A stretch of 64,000 bases of DNA, taken from positions 1 to 64,000 of the forward strand of contig JAAXGN010000089.1 of assembly GCA_012267415.1 (NCBI GenBank), read 5' to 3'. Made by a program: the position numbers and the translations under genes. The first letter of the stretch is position 1. The number at the start of each line of letters is the position of its first letter. Origin of the DNA: Candidatus Poribacteria bacterium (GTDB lineage: Bacteria; Poribacteria; WGA-4E; WGA-3G). Positions 34,574 to 43,580 of this stretch are shown one piece after another. Below the pieces are notes generated by a model. It was not told the DNA's origin and did not search any database. It saw only the letters and a list, made by a program, of their open reading frames with translations.

Positions 34574-35683
34574 TCATTTCCTTGATAGCATATCAAATCC
34601 GACGGCTGCGACGAGTACAGTGCCGGTTATGATGTCCTGCCATGAGGGTCCCATGTTTGCCATACTCATGCCATTGCTGAGACTTGCCATAACAAATGCT
34701 CCTAAGATTGCGCCGAAGATTGTTCCGCGTCCCCCCATGAGACTTGCACCACCGATGACACATGCTGCAATTGCTTCTAACTCAAGCAGTCGTCCTGCTT
34801 CAGGTCCAGCACTCCCCAAACGCGCTGTCATAACGATACCAGCAATTGCCATTAAGGCTCCCATGACAGCAAAGACTCGCAATGTAATCCCCTTAACGTC
34901 AATTCCAGATAAATAGGCTGCGTCTGAATTGCCACCGACAGCATACACATATCTCCCAAATCGGGAATAGTTTGCTATGAAATGAACTATGAATGCTAAA
35001 CCGAACATGATGCAAGCAAGCACAGGTATGCCTTTGTAGGAATTGATACGCAACACAAAAGCGATAATAATGAACCATATTAGAATACTTATCAGAATAT
35101 AGTTAAGTTCTGTCTTGAGAGTTCTTTGAACAGTTGTTTTCTGAAGTCGTCTAATATACACTAACACAAAAACGATGATGCAGAACAACAGGAGATAGAT
35201 ACCAAATGCTTTCGGTATATATACAGTTCCAATCGCCTTTAACCAATTATCGTGTAATGCTATAGTCTCACCTTTTGTTACTGCTAACATCAAACCTCTG
35301 TAAACCAAGAAACCACCCAACGTAACAATAAACGCTGGTATGCGTAGATATCCAACAAGATACCCTTGTATAACGCCAATAAATGCCCCTAAACAGATGA
35401 CGATAATTAGTGTTAAAGTAACTGGCAGGTTCCACCAAACATGGAGTATTGCGGTAACAGCACCAAGCAAACCTGCACCATACCCAACTGAAAGGTCGAT
35501 ATTTGCTGAGATGATGACAAGAGCCATACCAATAGCGAGAATTGCAGTAACAGCAGCTTGGCGGGTAAGGTTGAATAGATTACGTCCAGAAAGGAATAAA
35601 CCATCGGTTACAAGTGTAAAGATAACCCAAATACAGAATAATGCAAATACCATTGCATACATGCGTAAGTTTAGTTTTTTCAT
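34574..35683 (-). CDS. Sugar ABC transporter permease (RbsC/BPD_transp_2 family)
   Basis: Inner-membrane permease, 369 residues with about ten hydrophobic helices. Family marks are LFNLTRQAAVTAILAIGMALVIISANIDLSVG-type start, PAFIVTLGGFLVYRGLML, the cytoplasmic coupling loop YAVGGNSDAAYLSGIDVKGI and the C-terminal GGASLMGGRGTIFGAILGA. An insertion of about 55 residues (RLQKTTVQRTLKTELNYIL onward) adds extra helix between the usual fourth and fifth spans. No ATPase or sugar-binding partner lies next to it. A ribokinase-like gene is 9 kb away. Confidence 0.87.
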   Translation of the reverse strand: MKKLNLRMYAMVFALFCIWVIFTLVTDGLFLSGRNLFNLTRQAAVTAILAIGMALVIISANIDLSVGYGAGLLGAVTAILHVWWNLPVTLTLIIVICLGAFIGVIQGYLVGYLRIPAFIVTLGGFLVYRGLMLAVTKGETIALHDNWLKAIGTVYIPKAFGIYLLLFCIIVFVLVYIRRLQKTTVQRTLKTELNYILISILIWFIIIAFVLRINSYKGIPVLACIMFGLAFIVHFIANYSRFGRYVYAVGGNSDAAYLSGIDVKGITLRVFAVMGALMAIAGIVMTARLGSAGPEAGRLLELEAIAACVIGGASLMGGRGTIFGAILGAFVMASLSNGMSMANMGPSWQDIITGTVLVAAVGFDMLSRK

Positions 35684-35710
35684 GTGTGTTGCTGTATTTG
35701 CTAAGTCGTA

Positions 35711-35904
35711 TTATAGTGAACTTTAGAATTAATGCAGTTAAAATATTGACTGGCTTCACAACGGGCGAGGTGACCTCGCCCCTACGCGGGGTTAGGAAGA
35801 TCTTGTCCAACCAAACGGGCGAGGTGACCTCGCCCCTACGCGGGGTGGTCTTCGTCATCGTTGTATGGAGTGAAATGTCTCATTAATTATTCACTTTACT
35901 ATAA
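35711..35904. repeat. MITE family 1, copy 3 (longest)
   Basis: 194 bases from TTATAGTGAACTTTAGAATT to the right end TCACTTTACTATAA, with two GGGCGAGGTGACCTCGCCC palindromes inside (near 35763-35781 and 35818-35836), each followed by CTACG. The last 14 bases form the end of the tatD gene: they encode its final residues and stop codon. Confidence 0.8.
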
Positions 35905-36661
35905 CTTCAAATAGAGAAAAGAAGTTTCGTGAAGTCATCTCACCCACTGTTTCCACTGAAGTGTTCCTTAGTTCTGCGATCTTCTCTGCGACTGCACGCA
36001 CATAAGCAGGTTCGTTACGTTTCCCACGTCTGAATTGTGGCGTCAACCAAGGACAATCAGTTTCAATGAGTAACCTATCAATAGGCACTTCTTTCGCAAC
36101 GAGTTGAATATCTGCAGCCTTTGGATAGGTGACAATCCCACCGATTCCAATATGAAAACCGATATCAAGACTCTTTTGCATGCGTTCTACATCACCTGTG
36201 AAACAGTGCAGGACGCCGCGGATTTTACCTTTTCGTTTTCCAAGAATAGGCAGTATATCATCGTAAGCATCGCGGTTATGTATTACGATAGGCATTTCCG
36301 TTTCTTCGGCAAGGTCTAATTGCTTTTCAAATACATCCTTTTGTGTATTTCGCGGAGAAAGGTCTCTGTAGTAATCAAGACCGATTTCACCCAGTGCAAT
36401 CACTTTTGGATGACATAGTAGGTCGCGATAAGTAGAAAGCATCTCACTTGTGAAATCTACGGCATTGTGTGGATGCATTCCAACGGTGGCATATAGATGA
36501 TCGTGTTTCTCTGCAAGTTCCACTGCCGCAAGACTCGTTTCCAGATTGATTCCGATGATGAGAATATGCGTAACACCGGCTTCAACTGCGCGTTGTAACA
36601 TTTCTTCGCGATCATGGTCAAATTGGGATACTTGAATATGTGTGTGCGAATCAATTAGCAT
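35891..36661 (-). CDS. tatD: TatD family metal-dependent DNase
   Basis: 3'-5' DNA exonuclease of the amidohydrolase-like TatD family, 256 residues from the chosen start. Metal ligands are visible: H7xH9 in DSHTHIQ, E in LGEIGLDYYR, H in VIHNRDAYDDI, H in LHCFTGD and D in IETDCPWLTP. I start at MLIDSHTHIQ because TatD proteins begin just before this motif; an ATG at 36724 would add 21 residues and overlap the upstream gene. The last residues (VIVK) and stop are encoded by the end of a MITE. Confidence 0.94.
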   Translation of the reverse strand: MLIDSHTHIQVSQFDHDREEMLQRAVEAGVTHILIIGINLETSLAAVELAEKHDHLYATVGMHPHNAVDFTSEMLSTYRDLLCHPKVIALGEIGLDYYRDLSPRNTQKDVFEKQLDLAEETEMPIVIHNRDAYDDILPILGKRKGKIRGVLHCFTGDVERMQKSLDIGFHIGIGGIVTYPKAADIQLVAKEVPIDRLLIETDCPWLTPQFRRGKRNEPAYVRAVAEKIAELRNTSVETVGEMTSRNFFSLFEVIVK

Positions 36662-36680
36662 GGTGCGTATTGTTGCAAGA

Positions 36681-37391
36681 CTACATGAGAGGTGTTCTAA
36701 TGACAGCCTCAATTGTGTGGGCACGTTTGGGTTGAGTGACGAGGAAGAGTATTAGCTCTGCGACATCTTCGGGTCGTGTAAGATGCTCAATCACATCGTC
36801 AGGATGATTATCACGACGCATCTTTGTATCAACGGGACCAGGACAGACAACCGAAGCCTTTACACCATATCGTCTCCCTTCATTATTGGTTGTTTCAGTA
36901 AAACCGATGACAGCAAATTTAGAAGCACAATATGCACCACCATTCACATGTCCGATTTTTCCTGATACAGATGATATGTTGACGATATGTCCGCTCTTCT
37001 GTTCACACATGTGAAAGAAGACAGCTTGTGTGCATAAGAAAACACCCTTAAGATTAACTGACATCGTAAAATCCCAATCTTCTTCACGAATCTTCGGTAT
37101 CGGATTATGGATAGCAACACCAGCATTGTTGACCAGTATGTCTACTTTACCGAAAGTATCAAGAGTGTTTCTGACCAGTGTGTCAACTTCTGATTTCTGT
37201 TGAACATCTGTTTGAATAGCGATGGCACTTCTGCCAAGTTTCTTAACTTCTTCAGCGACAACGTTTATTTCTTTTTCTGTTCTGGCAGCAAGTACGATGT
37301 TTGCGCCTTCATTTGCTAACGCGATTGCAGTTGCGCGACCTATCCCACGACCACCACCAGTGATTATTGCAATCCGGTCTTTAAGTTTCAT
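36681..37391 (-). CDS. Short-chain dehydrogenase/reductase, FabG-like
   Basis: NAD(P)-dependent oxidoreductase, 236 residues, classical SDR. The cofactor loop is TGGGRGIG (11-18), structural NNAG at 88-91, catalytic S141, Y154 and K158 (AYCASK). Residue A36-R37 after the second strand suggests NADP(H) preference, as an inference. It ends 20 bases before tatD on the same strand. Substrate unknown; a 3-oxoacyl-ACP or sugar-alcohol reductase role is possible. Confidence 0.92.
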   Translation of the reverse strand: MKLKDRIAIITGGGRGIGRATAIALANEGANIVLAARTEKEINVVAEEVKKLGRSAIAIQTDVQQKSEVDTLVRNTLDTFGKVDILVNNAGVAIHNPIPKIREEDWDFTMSVNLKGVFLCTQAVFFHMCEQKSGHIVNISSVSGKIGHVNGGAYCASKFAVIGFTETTNNEGRRYGVKASVVCPGPVDTKMRRDNHPDDVIEHLTRPEDVAELILFLVTQPKRAHTIEAVIRTPLM

Positions 37392-37438
37392 AGTTTGTTC
37401 CTAATGTAACGAGTTATGCCTGCTAACAATCTCAATAT

Positions 37439-37531
37439 GGACGGCACACGGAGTGTGCCTACTACTTTTATGGACGGCACACGGAGTGTACTACTTTGTA
37501 AGAACGGCACACGGAGTGTGCCTACTACTTT
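37439..37531. repeat. Three tandem GCACAC palindromes (REP family C)
   Basis: Three direct copies of ACGGCACACGGAGTGTGCC followed by TACTACTTT (second copy lacks TGCC). Minus strand: AAAGTAGTAG then GCACACTCCGTGTGC. The GTAG of the copy at 37504-37531 supplies the stop codon TAG of the neighbouring enolase-superfamily gene. Confidence 0.8.
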
Positions 37532-38613
37532 GCAATTCTATACTGTTCCAATTTGTCTTTGTCAAACATGATTCCGTGCCCTGGTCTGTCGGGTGGCGAA
37601 AAATGTCCGTCTTTTAGTTCTAACGTTTCGCTCAAGACAGGGTCAAGGGATGGGATGAACTCTACAAAAAGAGAATGCTGAACCGCTGCTGACAGATGGA
37701 CATGTAAATCCATAAGAAAATGCGGAGATACTGATAATCCGAAACACTCGGCTGTATGTGCAACTTTCATCCATTCAGTTATTCCGCCTACGCGCACAGC
37801 ATCCGGTTGTAAAATGTCTGCTGCACCTTGTGCAATATACTCCTGAAAGACATATTTGTTATAGATCGTCTCTCCAATTGCAATTGGGATAGTCGTCTTC
37901 TGACGTAGGTCAACATGGCTATCAACATCATCTGCTTCTATCGGTTCTTCAAACCAGAAGATATCTGCTTCCTCAATGCGGCAAGCGAGTTGCGTAGCTT
38001 CACGAGCATTCCACTTCATATTTGCGTCAATCATAAGGTAGGGTTCCTGTCCAATTGCTTTTCTAACAGCAAAGATACGTGAGACATCTTCGTGAAGATT
38101 ATCTCTGCCTACTTTTATCTTTATCCCTTTATACCCGTGTTCCACATATTGAACAGATTGTCTGACCAGTTCCTCTTCTGTCAGATGTAACCATCCCCCA
38201 TCAGTATTGTATACAGGTACAGTTTCCTTTGCACCGCCGAGGAGTTTATAGAGTGGTAAGTTGGCACGTTTTGCCATGAGGTCCCAGAGCGCAATGTCAA
38301 CGGCTGCGATCCCTAACCCTACAATTCCGCCTCTACCGACCCAATGTGTCTCCATCCACATCCGATTCCAGATTCTCTCAATGTTAGATGGGTCTTCATC
38401 ATATAGGATTGGTGTGAGATAAGCATCTATCACCTGTTTGATAGCTTCTCCGCCCTTTCCAATTGTATATGAGAATCCTGTACCGACAACGCCATCATCA
38501 TCTTCAATTTCAATGAATGGAAATTCCATTGAAACAAATGCTTGAATGGCGTCAGTCCGTTTGACTTGAGGTGGTATGTCATAAAGTGTTGTTCGGACGT
38601 CTCTAATTTTCAC
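37525..38613 (-). CDS. Mandelate racemase/muconate lactonizing enzyme family protein
   Basis: Enolase-superfamily enzyme that abstracts a proton next to a carboxylate, 362 residues. The active-site set is complete: K165 and K167 in IKIKVG, metal ligands D196 (LMIDANMKW), E222 (WFEEPIE) and E248 (AIGETIY), and H298 near SPHFL. The KxK plus His arrangement is that of the mandelate racemase subgroup, often sugar-acid dehydratases. Neighbours (SDR, TIM-barrel isomerase) would suit sugar or sugar-acid catabolism. The stop lies in a REP element. Confidence 0.91.
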   Translation of the reverse strand: MKIRDVRTTLYDIPPQVKRTDAIQAFVSMEFPFIEIEDDDGVVGTGFSYTIGKGGEAIKQVIDAYLTPILYDEDPSNIERIWNRMWMETHWVGRGGIVGLGIAAVDIALWDLMAKRANLPLYKLLGGAKETVPVYNTDGGWLHLTEEELVRQSVQYVEHGYKGIKIKVGRDNLHEDVSRIFAVRKAIGQEPYLMIDANMKWNAREATQLACRIEEADIFWFEEPIEADDVDSHVDLRQKTTIPIAIGETIYNKYVFQEYIAQGAADILQPDAVRVGGITEWMKVAHTAECFGLSVSPHFLMDLHVHLSAAVQHSLFVEFIPSLDPVLSETLELKDGHFSPPDRPGHGIMFDKDKLEQYRIAK

Positions 38614-38643
38614 TATTATTCTGCATGCCTTTCAATCGTCTCA

Positions 38644-38773
38644 CGGGCGGGGAAACCCCGCCCCTACGATAGTTGGGGAGAACCTGTCCCGCCAAACGAG
38701 CGAGAAACCCGCCCCTACGATGGGTTGGGTAGAACCTGTCCCGCCAAACGGGCGGGGCGACCCCGCCCCTACG
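38644..38773. repeat. Three GGGCGGGG palindromes
   Basis: Copies near 38644-38668, 38698-38719 and 38749-38773 with the shared spacer GAACCTGTCCCGCCAAACG. Centres vary (GAAAC, GAAAC, GCGAC) while the stems stay paired. The CGTAG of the last copy supplies the stop codon of the isomerase gene that ends at 38769. Confidence 0.8.
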
Positions 38774-39641
38774 AGTCTAACTTATTGATCATTGCTTTGA
38801 GATTCTCAATGCAGATTCGGGATGCTTCTTCGCCTGCTTCTGAGAATGCTTGTCCTCCGGGTCTATTTAGGAGATCATCGTCGATTTTAAGGGTAGGTCT
38901 CCAGTGTGTTTCAAGGCAAAGATGTCCTTCATATCCATCATCAACAAAGGCTTGCAGCTGACCTTGCCAGTCAATTATGCCGTCTCCGACAGGAACAGAT
39001 TCCATCTCATCTGTATCGGCATTTGGTGCAGCATCCTTCAAATGTGCATGTATCATTGTCGGTTTCATCTGGTTGTATGCATCAGGAAAAGGTGTAACGC
39101 CATGTGTTGCATGTGCCTCATTTGCTGGATCCCAGATACCGCGGATGTTTGGAGAGTCTATTTCCTCTATGAATTTCGCTGTTAGTTGTGCTGTACTCAG
39201 CGATGTTGTGGATTCATTCTCCATCCCAAGTATAATACCTTCACCGTCAATTATTTTTTGAGGTTCATCATAAGATGCTATGATTTCGTCCCATCGTTCT
39301 TCTGTTTTTCCGGTGTCCCAAAACACAAATGTGCGGATAAGGTTTGTGTTGAACGCTTTTGCAGTGCGGATACATCCTTTCAGTATGTCAAGATGTTCTT
39401 TGCGTTCATCTTGATTGTCCATATCACATTTGAAGAAGGGTGAAGCGATACCGATTATTTCAATATCTGAACCGTCCAAAAGACGTTTCATTTCATCTAT
39501 ATCCGTATCCGTGAGTTGGTGTGGTTGTTTGTCCCATACAGAGCGAATTTCCATGGAATCAAGATTGTGTTCTTTTACGAAATTGACGACTGTTGCGAAG
39601 TCTTGAGATACTTCGTCCCCTATTACTCCGACTTTAAACAT
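38769..39641 (-). CDS. Sugar phosphate isomerase/epimerase family protein
   Basis: TIM-barrel protein of the xylose isomerase-like (AP endonuclease 2) family, 290 residues. Typical blocks are the start FKVGVIGDEVSQDFATVV, LDSMEIRSVWDK, the strand GMENESTTSLSTAQ with probable metal glutamate, WDPANEAHATHG, MIHAHLKD and CLETHW. I start at the ATG preceded by GGAG at 39641; longer frames would read into a MITE. Likely acts on a sugar or inositol derivative with the enolase-superfamily and SDR neighbours. The stop codon comes from a REP element. Confidence 0.88.
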   Translation of the reverse strand: MFKVGVIGDEVSQDFATVVNFVKEHNLDSMEIRSVWDKQPHQLTDTDIDEMKRLLDGSDIEIIGIASPFFKCDMDNQDERKEHLDILKGCIRTAKAFNTNLIRTFVFWDTGKTEERWDEIIASYDEPQKIIDGEGIILGMENESTTSLSTAQLTAKFIEEIDSPNIRGIWDPANEAHATHGVTPFPDAYNQMKPTMIHAHLKDAAPNADTDEMESVPVGDGIIDWQGQLQAFVDDGYEGHLCLETHWRPTLKIDDDLLNRPGGQAFSEAGEEASRICIENLKAMINKLDS

Positions 39642-39675
39642 ATAGATTCTGTCTCCTTTGCTATGATGTGCCATA

Positions 39676-39761
39676 TTATAGTAAACTTTCGATTTGGTAG
39701 TCGGGAATCGGAGTTCCCTCCTACAAGGACTTTGTACCATTATTTTCAATGTTCACTACAA
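39676..39761. repeat. Short MITE with GTAGTCGGGAATC core
   Basis: 86 bases from TTATAGTAAACTTTCGATT to TTTTCAATGTTCACTACAA; the ends are inverted and related to MITE family 1, but the core is a different REP family (GGGAATCGGAGTTCCC then CTCCTACAAGG). The same end-core combination is found in part at 6331-6385. Confidence 0.7.
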
Positions 39762-39785
39762 CATAAAAGGTTATCACAATTAGGT

Positions 39786-41072
39786 TTAAAATGCAAGGGG
39801 TTGTTCGGCATATCGTTCCAAGCTAAACCTTGTCAGGATATCTCCGATACCATCTTGGATACCGCGTGCTGTTGCTGCGGACCCGACGTAATGACTGATT
39901 AGTATACCGAAGGCTATGACTTTACCATCCGCAGTTCGGGTGTATCCTGCAAGTGCAGATACGCCGCTGAGGGTACCTGTTTTTGCCCGCAATACCTTCT
40001 CTGCATACAAACCTTGCATCCGATTGCGTAGGGTGCCATCAATGCCAGCAATTGGTAAAGAAGCGGTGAATTCTGGCATCAACTCAAAATTGTTATACAT
40101 ATAGACAAGTAGTTTTGTCAAGAGTTCTGTGTTGAGCAAATTGTATCGAGATAGACCTGAGCCATCAACGAATCTATATGTATTCTGTCCGTCTGTTATT
40201 TCGTCTAAAAATTCACCGATTGCTTCTCTTCCTTTCTGCCAGGTACCGGGTTCACCTTTGACTTCAGCACCGATTGTCTTGAATAGCATCTCCGCGATCC
40301 AATTATCACTCGGTTTGTTCATCGATTTAACGATGTGCGATAGTGGTGGCGAGAGATGTCCAGCTACACTTTCCGCGTCAGAAGGCACTTTACCTGATAC
40401 GACATTACCCTTAACAGCAACGCCTTCTTGTGTCAATTTAGTTTTAAGAAAATGTCCACAAGCAATCGCTCTATTCTCTGCATTTTTGTCAGGTAGAAGG
40501 TTTCGTATACTTAATGCACTCATTTGAAACGGTCTGTCATCCCACATCCATCCGGGTCCTTCCCTTACTGTATCAAAGAAGGTTTCGTCTACAACAATAT
40601 CCCCTCTAATTGTCTTAACGCCGGTCAGTATTAAGGAATCGCAGAGTTTTTCTAAATCTTCTGTCTGCAGTATTGGATTCCCTTTACCCTTTAGATAGAG
40701 ATTGTCTATTGTCTGTGTATCCGTTGTTGTGTCGGCATACAAAGAGGTGATAAACCTATAATTGGGTCCCAATTTGGCTAATGCAGTTGCAGCCGTAAAT
40801 AACTTAGTCGTTGATGCGGGATGATGTAGTTTTTCAACGTTCTTAGCATAAAGAACATCACCAGATTCAACCGAAACGACCTTTATACCGATACTGGCTA
40901 TTGTGAATATGGGGTTTTGTAGTAGTTTATCAATATCGGCATTCAGTCTGACAAGTGGGTCAACTTGGTTTGTAGGGGGTTTAGTAACAGGTTTGGTACT
41001 GAAGACACCGCAACCCGTTAGTAAAATGATAAAATGAAATAGAATAAGACGATAGGTTTTCATGAGTATCAT
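39786..41072 (-). CDS. dacB: D-alanyl-D-alanine carboxypeptidase/endopeptidase, PBP4 type
   Basis: Penicillin-binding protein of the S13 family that trims peptidoglycan peptides, 428 residues. A lipobox LTGC with C21 points to a lipoprotein, unusual for PBP4, which is normally soluble or loosely bound. The active-site SxxK is S87-T-T-K90 (HPASTTKLF), SxN is in KPSDNWIAEM and KTG is in RAKTGTLSG; the domain-II insertion of PBP4 is present between the first two. ATG at 41063 is an equally good start. It stands alone. Confidence 0.91.
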   Translation of the reverse strand: MILMKTYRLILFHFIILLTGCGVFSTKPVTKPPTNQVDPLVRLNADIDKLLQNPIFTIASIGIKVVSVESGDVLYAKNVEKLHHPASTTKLFTAATALAKLGPNYRFITSLYADTTTDTQTIDNLYLKGKGNPILQTEDLEKLCDSLILTGVKTIRGDIVVDETFFDTVREGPGWMWDDRPFQMSALSIRNLLPDKNAENRAIACGHFLKTKLTQEGVAVKGNVVSGKVPSDAESVAGHLSPPLSHIVKSMNKPSDNWIAEMLFKTIGAEVKGEPGTWQKGREAIGEFLDEITDGQNTYRFVDGSGLSRYNLLNTELLTKLLVYMYNNFELMPEFTASLPIAGIDGTLRNRMQGLYAEKVLRAKTGTLSGVSALAGYTRTADGKVIAFGILISHYVGSAATARGIQDGIGDILTRFSLERYAEQPLAF

Positions 41073-41154
41073 AATAGCATAATTTCGGTAAAAATGAAAG
41101 AAGAAGTATTTATGAAATCAACCAAATAAGACACTGTTTTGAAAATCATTATAG

Positions 41155-41183
41155 TTGACTTTTGAGATAAAATGTGATAGAAT
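41155..41183 (+). promoter_or_regulatory. Sigma70-type promoter of cimA
   Basis: TTGACT (41155-41160), 17-base spacer, TAGAAT (41178-41183). Transcription would start near 41190, which rules out a GTG at 41174 as translation start and supports the ATG at 41246. Confidence 0.7.
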
Positions 41184-41245
41184 TAAGGGTATATCTAACG
41201 GGTGATTTTTCACATAAACTATGGCACCCATACTATGGTAGATTT

Positions 41246-42808
41246 ATGGTTGAATTTTACGATACAACGCTCCGTGACGGAAGCCAAGCGGAAGGCGTAG
41301 CATTTTCGGTTGAAGACAAACTCATCATCATTGAGGAATTGGATAGATTAGGTATCCGCTATATTGAAGGCGGTTACCCAGGTTCTAATCCGAAAGATAT
41401 AGAGTTTTTCAAACGAGCAAAGAATATGTCGCTGGAAACAGCAACCGTTGTTCCCTTTGGCAGCACCCGATATCCCACCTTTTCTGCTGATGCTGATCCT
41501 AACCTCTCAGCTCTCCTTGATACAGGTGCAAGAACCGTTACGATTTTTGGTAAGAGTTGGAAACTTCACGCGACAGACGTCCTCCGGGTGACCGCTGATG
41601 AAAATTTAGCGTTAATTGAGAGTTCTGTGCGGTATCTCGTTGATAATGGACGAGAAGTGATTTATGATGCTGAACACTTTTTTGATGGGTATGCCGATGA
41701 CCCTGATTATGCGATCAAGACTTTACACGCTGCTGCTGATGGTGGTGCAAAATGTCTCGTTCTCTGTGATACAAACGGGGGAAGATTACCTTCAGAAATT
41801 CAGGAAGGTGTAAAAGTGGTTAAGTCAACACTGTTATTACCTGTCGGCATACATGCACACAATGACGCTGGGATGGGTGCTGCAAACTCTGTCTTGGCAG
41901 TGCAAGCTGGAGCAAATCATATTCAAGGGACATTCAACGGCTATGGAGAACGGTGTGGTAATGCAAATCTTGCGTCAATCATCCCAACAATTCAGTTAAA
42001 ATTAGGGATTGAATGTCTCAGTGAAACACAGTTACAGTCGTTAACGAGTGTCTCCCGATTGATTAGTGAGCTGGCAAATCTTCCACATGATGAACGGCAA
42101 CCTTATGTGGGACGGTCGGCTTTTGCACACAAGGGTGGTTTACACACGGATGCCATTCGTAAGAATCGGCTTACTTATGAACATATCGTACCTGAGAAGG
42201 TAGGGAATTCCCAACGCATTCTCGTCTCTGACCAAGCGGGACGGGGAACGATTATGAAGAAGATTGAAAAAGAGTATCCGAATTACGACAAGAACTCTCC
42301 CCAAGTGTTAGAACTCTTCAGACGTCTCAAAGAAGCAGAAAGCGACGGTTATCAATATGAAGCAGCTGAAGCCTCTTTTAGACTCTTAACGCGCAAAGTC
42401 TTCAACGGATACGAGTCATTTTTTGAACAGTTGGGATTCCGCGTGATAATAGAGAAATTCAGCGACCACACGATGCGATCAGAAGCGACTGTAAAAGTTT
42501 CAACACCTGAAGGAGATACTATTCACACTGCAGCGGATGGAGACGGCCCTGTGAACGCATTGGACACGGCATTACGGAAGGCACTTGAACAGTTCTATCC
42601 AGAACTCAGAACAGTGAGATTAATGGACTATAAAGTTCGCGTGTTGGACACAAAAGCTGGCACAGGTTCAAAAGTTCGAGTGCTTATTGAAGCAGGTGAT
42701 GGTAGTGACAGTTGGCGAACTGTTGGTGTATCTGAGAATATAATCTCCGCAAGCTACGAAGCTCTGATTGAGAGTTTTGAGTATAAGCTCCTGATTGATC
42801 AGGATTGA
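41246..42808 (+). CDS. cimA: (R)-citramalate synthase
   Basis: Condenses pyruvate and acetyl-CoA to citramalate, the threonine-independent route to isoleucine. The 520-residue product begins MVEFYDTTLRDGSQAEGVAFS, the catalytic start of the LeuA-like TIM barrel; later GTFNGYGERCGNANLASIIP, the metal-binding HAHNDAGMG and FAHKGGLHTDA, and the C-terminal regulatory dimer domain. Its length and start distinguish it from 2-isopropylmalate synthase, though function within this group is not certain from sequence. The next gene begins eight bases after its stop. Confidence 0.9.
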   Translation: MVEFYDTTLRDGSQAEGVAFSVEDKLIIIEELDRLGIRYIEGGYPGSNPKDIEFFKRAKNMSLETATVVPFGSTRYPTFSADADPNLSALLDTGARTVTIFGKSWKLHATDVLRVTADENLALIESSVRYLVDNGREVIYDAEHFFDGYADDPDYAIKTLHAAADGGAKCLVLCDTNGGRLPSEIQEGVKVVKSTLLLPVGIHAHNDAGMGAANSVLAVQAGANHIQGTFNGYGERCGNANLASIIPTIQLKLGIECLSETQLQSLTSVSRLISELANLPHDERQPYVGRSAFAHKGGLHTDAIRKNRLTYEHIVPEKVGNSQRILVSDQAGRGTIMKKIEKEYPNYDKNSPQVLELFRRLKEAESDGYQYEAAEASFRLLTRKVFNGYESFFEQLGFRVIIEKFSDHTMRSEATVKVSTPEGDTIHTAADGDGPVNALDTALRKALEQFYPELRTVRLMDYKVRVLDTKAGTGSKVRVLIEAGDGSDSWRTVGVSENIISASYEALIESFEYKLLIDQD

Positions 42809-42816
42809 GGAGTGAT

Positions 42817-43377
42817 ATGGGAAGATTGAACCAAATTGAAAAATCAGCGCAGAAACTCATCGCGCTGTGTCAGAAAGAGAAAACCACAAAAACTGATAAG
42901 GAAAAGATGTTTGTGCTTCATGCAGAGATCCTTTCCAGCATTGAAAGCCTTACTGAATGTGAACTCTGTGGTGCTATCAGCGAGGTAATTGTTACAATGA
43001 CGATGGGTGAAGTAACCGCAAAATTGTGTAAGGAATGTGGTGTGAAAGCGTTGGACGCGGGGAAAATCCAGAAAAGTACACCCCGGAAACGCACGCGTAC
43101 GACTAAACCACGTACTACAAGCACCAAGTCAACTTCAGTAAAACCGAAAGAAAAAGTCAGTGAACCTGAAACCGCTGCGGAATTACATTCACGTGTTGAG
43201 GAACAGACAGGGATCAAGAAAACAGACATCAAACGTTTGCACAAAATTGTGGATGAGATTGCTACCCCGATGAACTTAGCAAATACAATCACTTATGTGA
43301 AACGGGAAGTCGAAAACGCAAGACTTAAGGTTGAGGAAACCGCACTCGTGAAGGCAGTTGAAATACTAACGGCGTAG
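42817..43377 (+). CDS. Zinc-ribbon protein of unknown function
   Basis: A 186-residue basic protein. Helical N-terminus, then a four-cysteine site C48, C51, C71, C74 (CELCG...CKECG), a lysine/threonine-rich linker (KSTPRKRTRTTKPRTTSTK, about 90-120) and a helical C-terminus. The linker is what is often seen in nucleic-acid-binding proteins, but no family is recognised. AGGAG before the ATG at 42817 decides the start. It sits eight bases after cimA, so it is co-transcribed. Confidence 0.75.
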   Translation: MGRLNQIEKSAQKLIALCQKEKTTKTDKEKMFVLHAEILSSIESLTECELCGAISEVIVTMTMGEVTAKLCKECGVKALDAGKIQKSTPRKRTRTTKPRTTSTKSTSVKPKEKVSEPETAAELHSRVEEQTGIKKTDIKRLHKIVDEIATPMNLANTITYVKREVENARLKVEETALVKAVEILTA

Positions 43378-43410
43378 TGAACCCTAAAAATACCAAGACA
43401 TTCTTGGCAT

Positions 43411-43473
43411 GACGGGCAATGAATTGCCCTACTACAAACGGGCAGGTTCGTAGTAGGGCAATTCATTGCCCGT
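43411..43473. repeat. Inverted pair of REP family B palindromes
   Basis: Arms 43411-43435 (GACGGGCAATGAATTGCCC then TACTAC) and 43450-43473 are inverse complements over 24 bases. It lies between convergent genes (zinc-ribbon gene and epimerase gene), so it could act as a two-way transcript end, but there is no U-run. Confidence 0.8.
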
Positions 43474-43580
43474 TGAGATATTACCTAATTCAAATCTTAA
43501 TCTTCACAATTTCCCTACAACAAACACATAAGTGTCTAAACAATTCTAAGTTTCACTATAGTTTTCAATATTTCGGTTGT

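Noticed and set aside
37439..37531. Possible CRISPR or minisatellite (three repeats)
   Set aside because: Spacers are only a few bases and the unit is a REP palindrome with flanking TACTAC; one copy is truncated.
41174..41245. GTG start for cimA giving 24 extra residues
   Set aside because: The GTG lies inside the promoter (TTGACT-N17-TAGAAT), and citramalate synthases begin near the YDTTLRDG motif.
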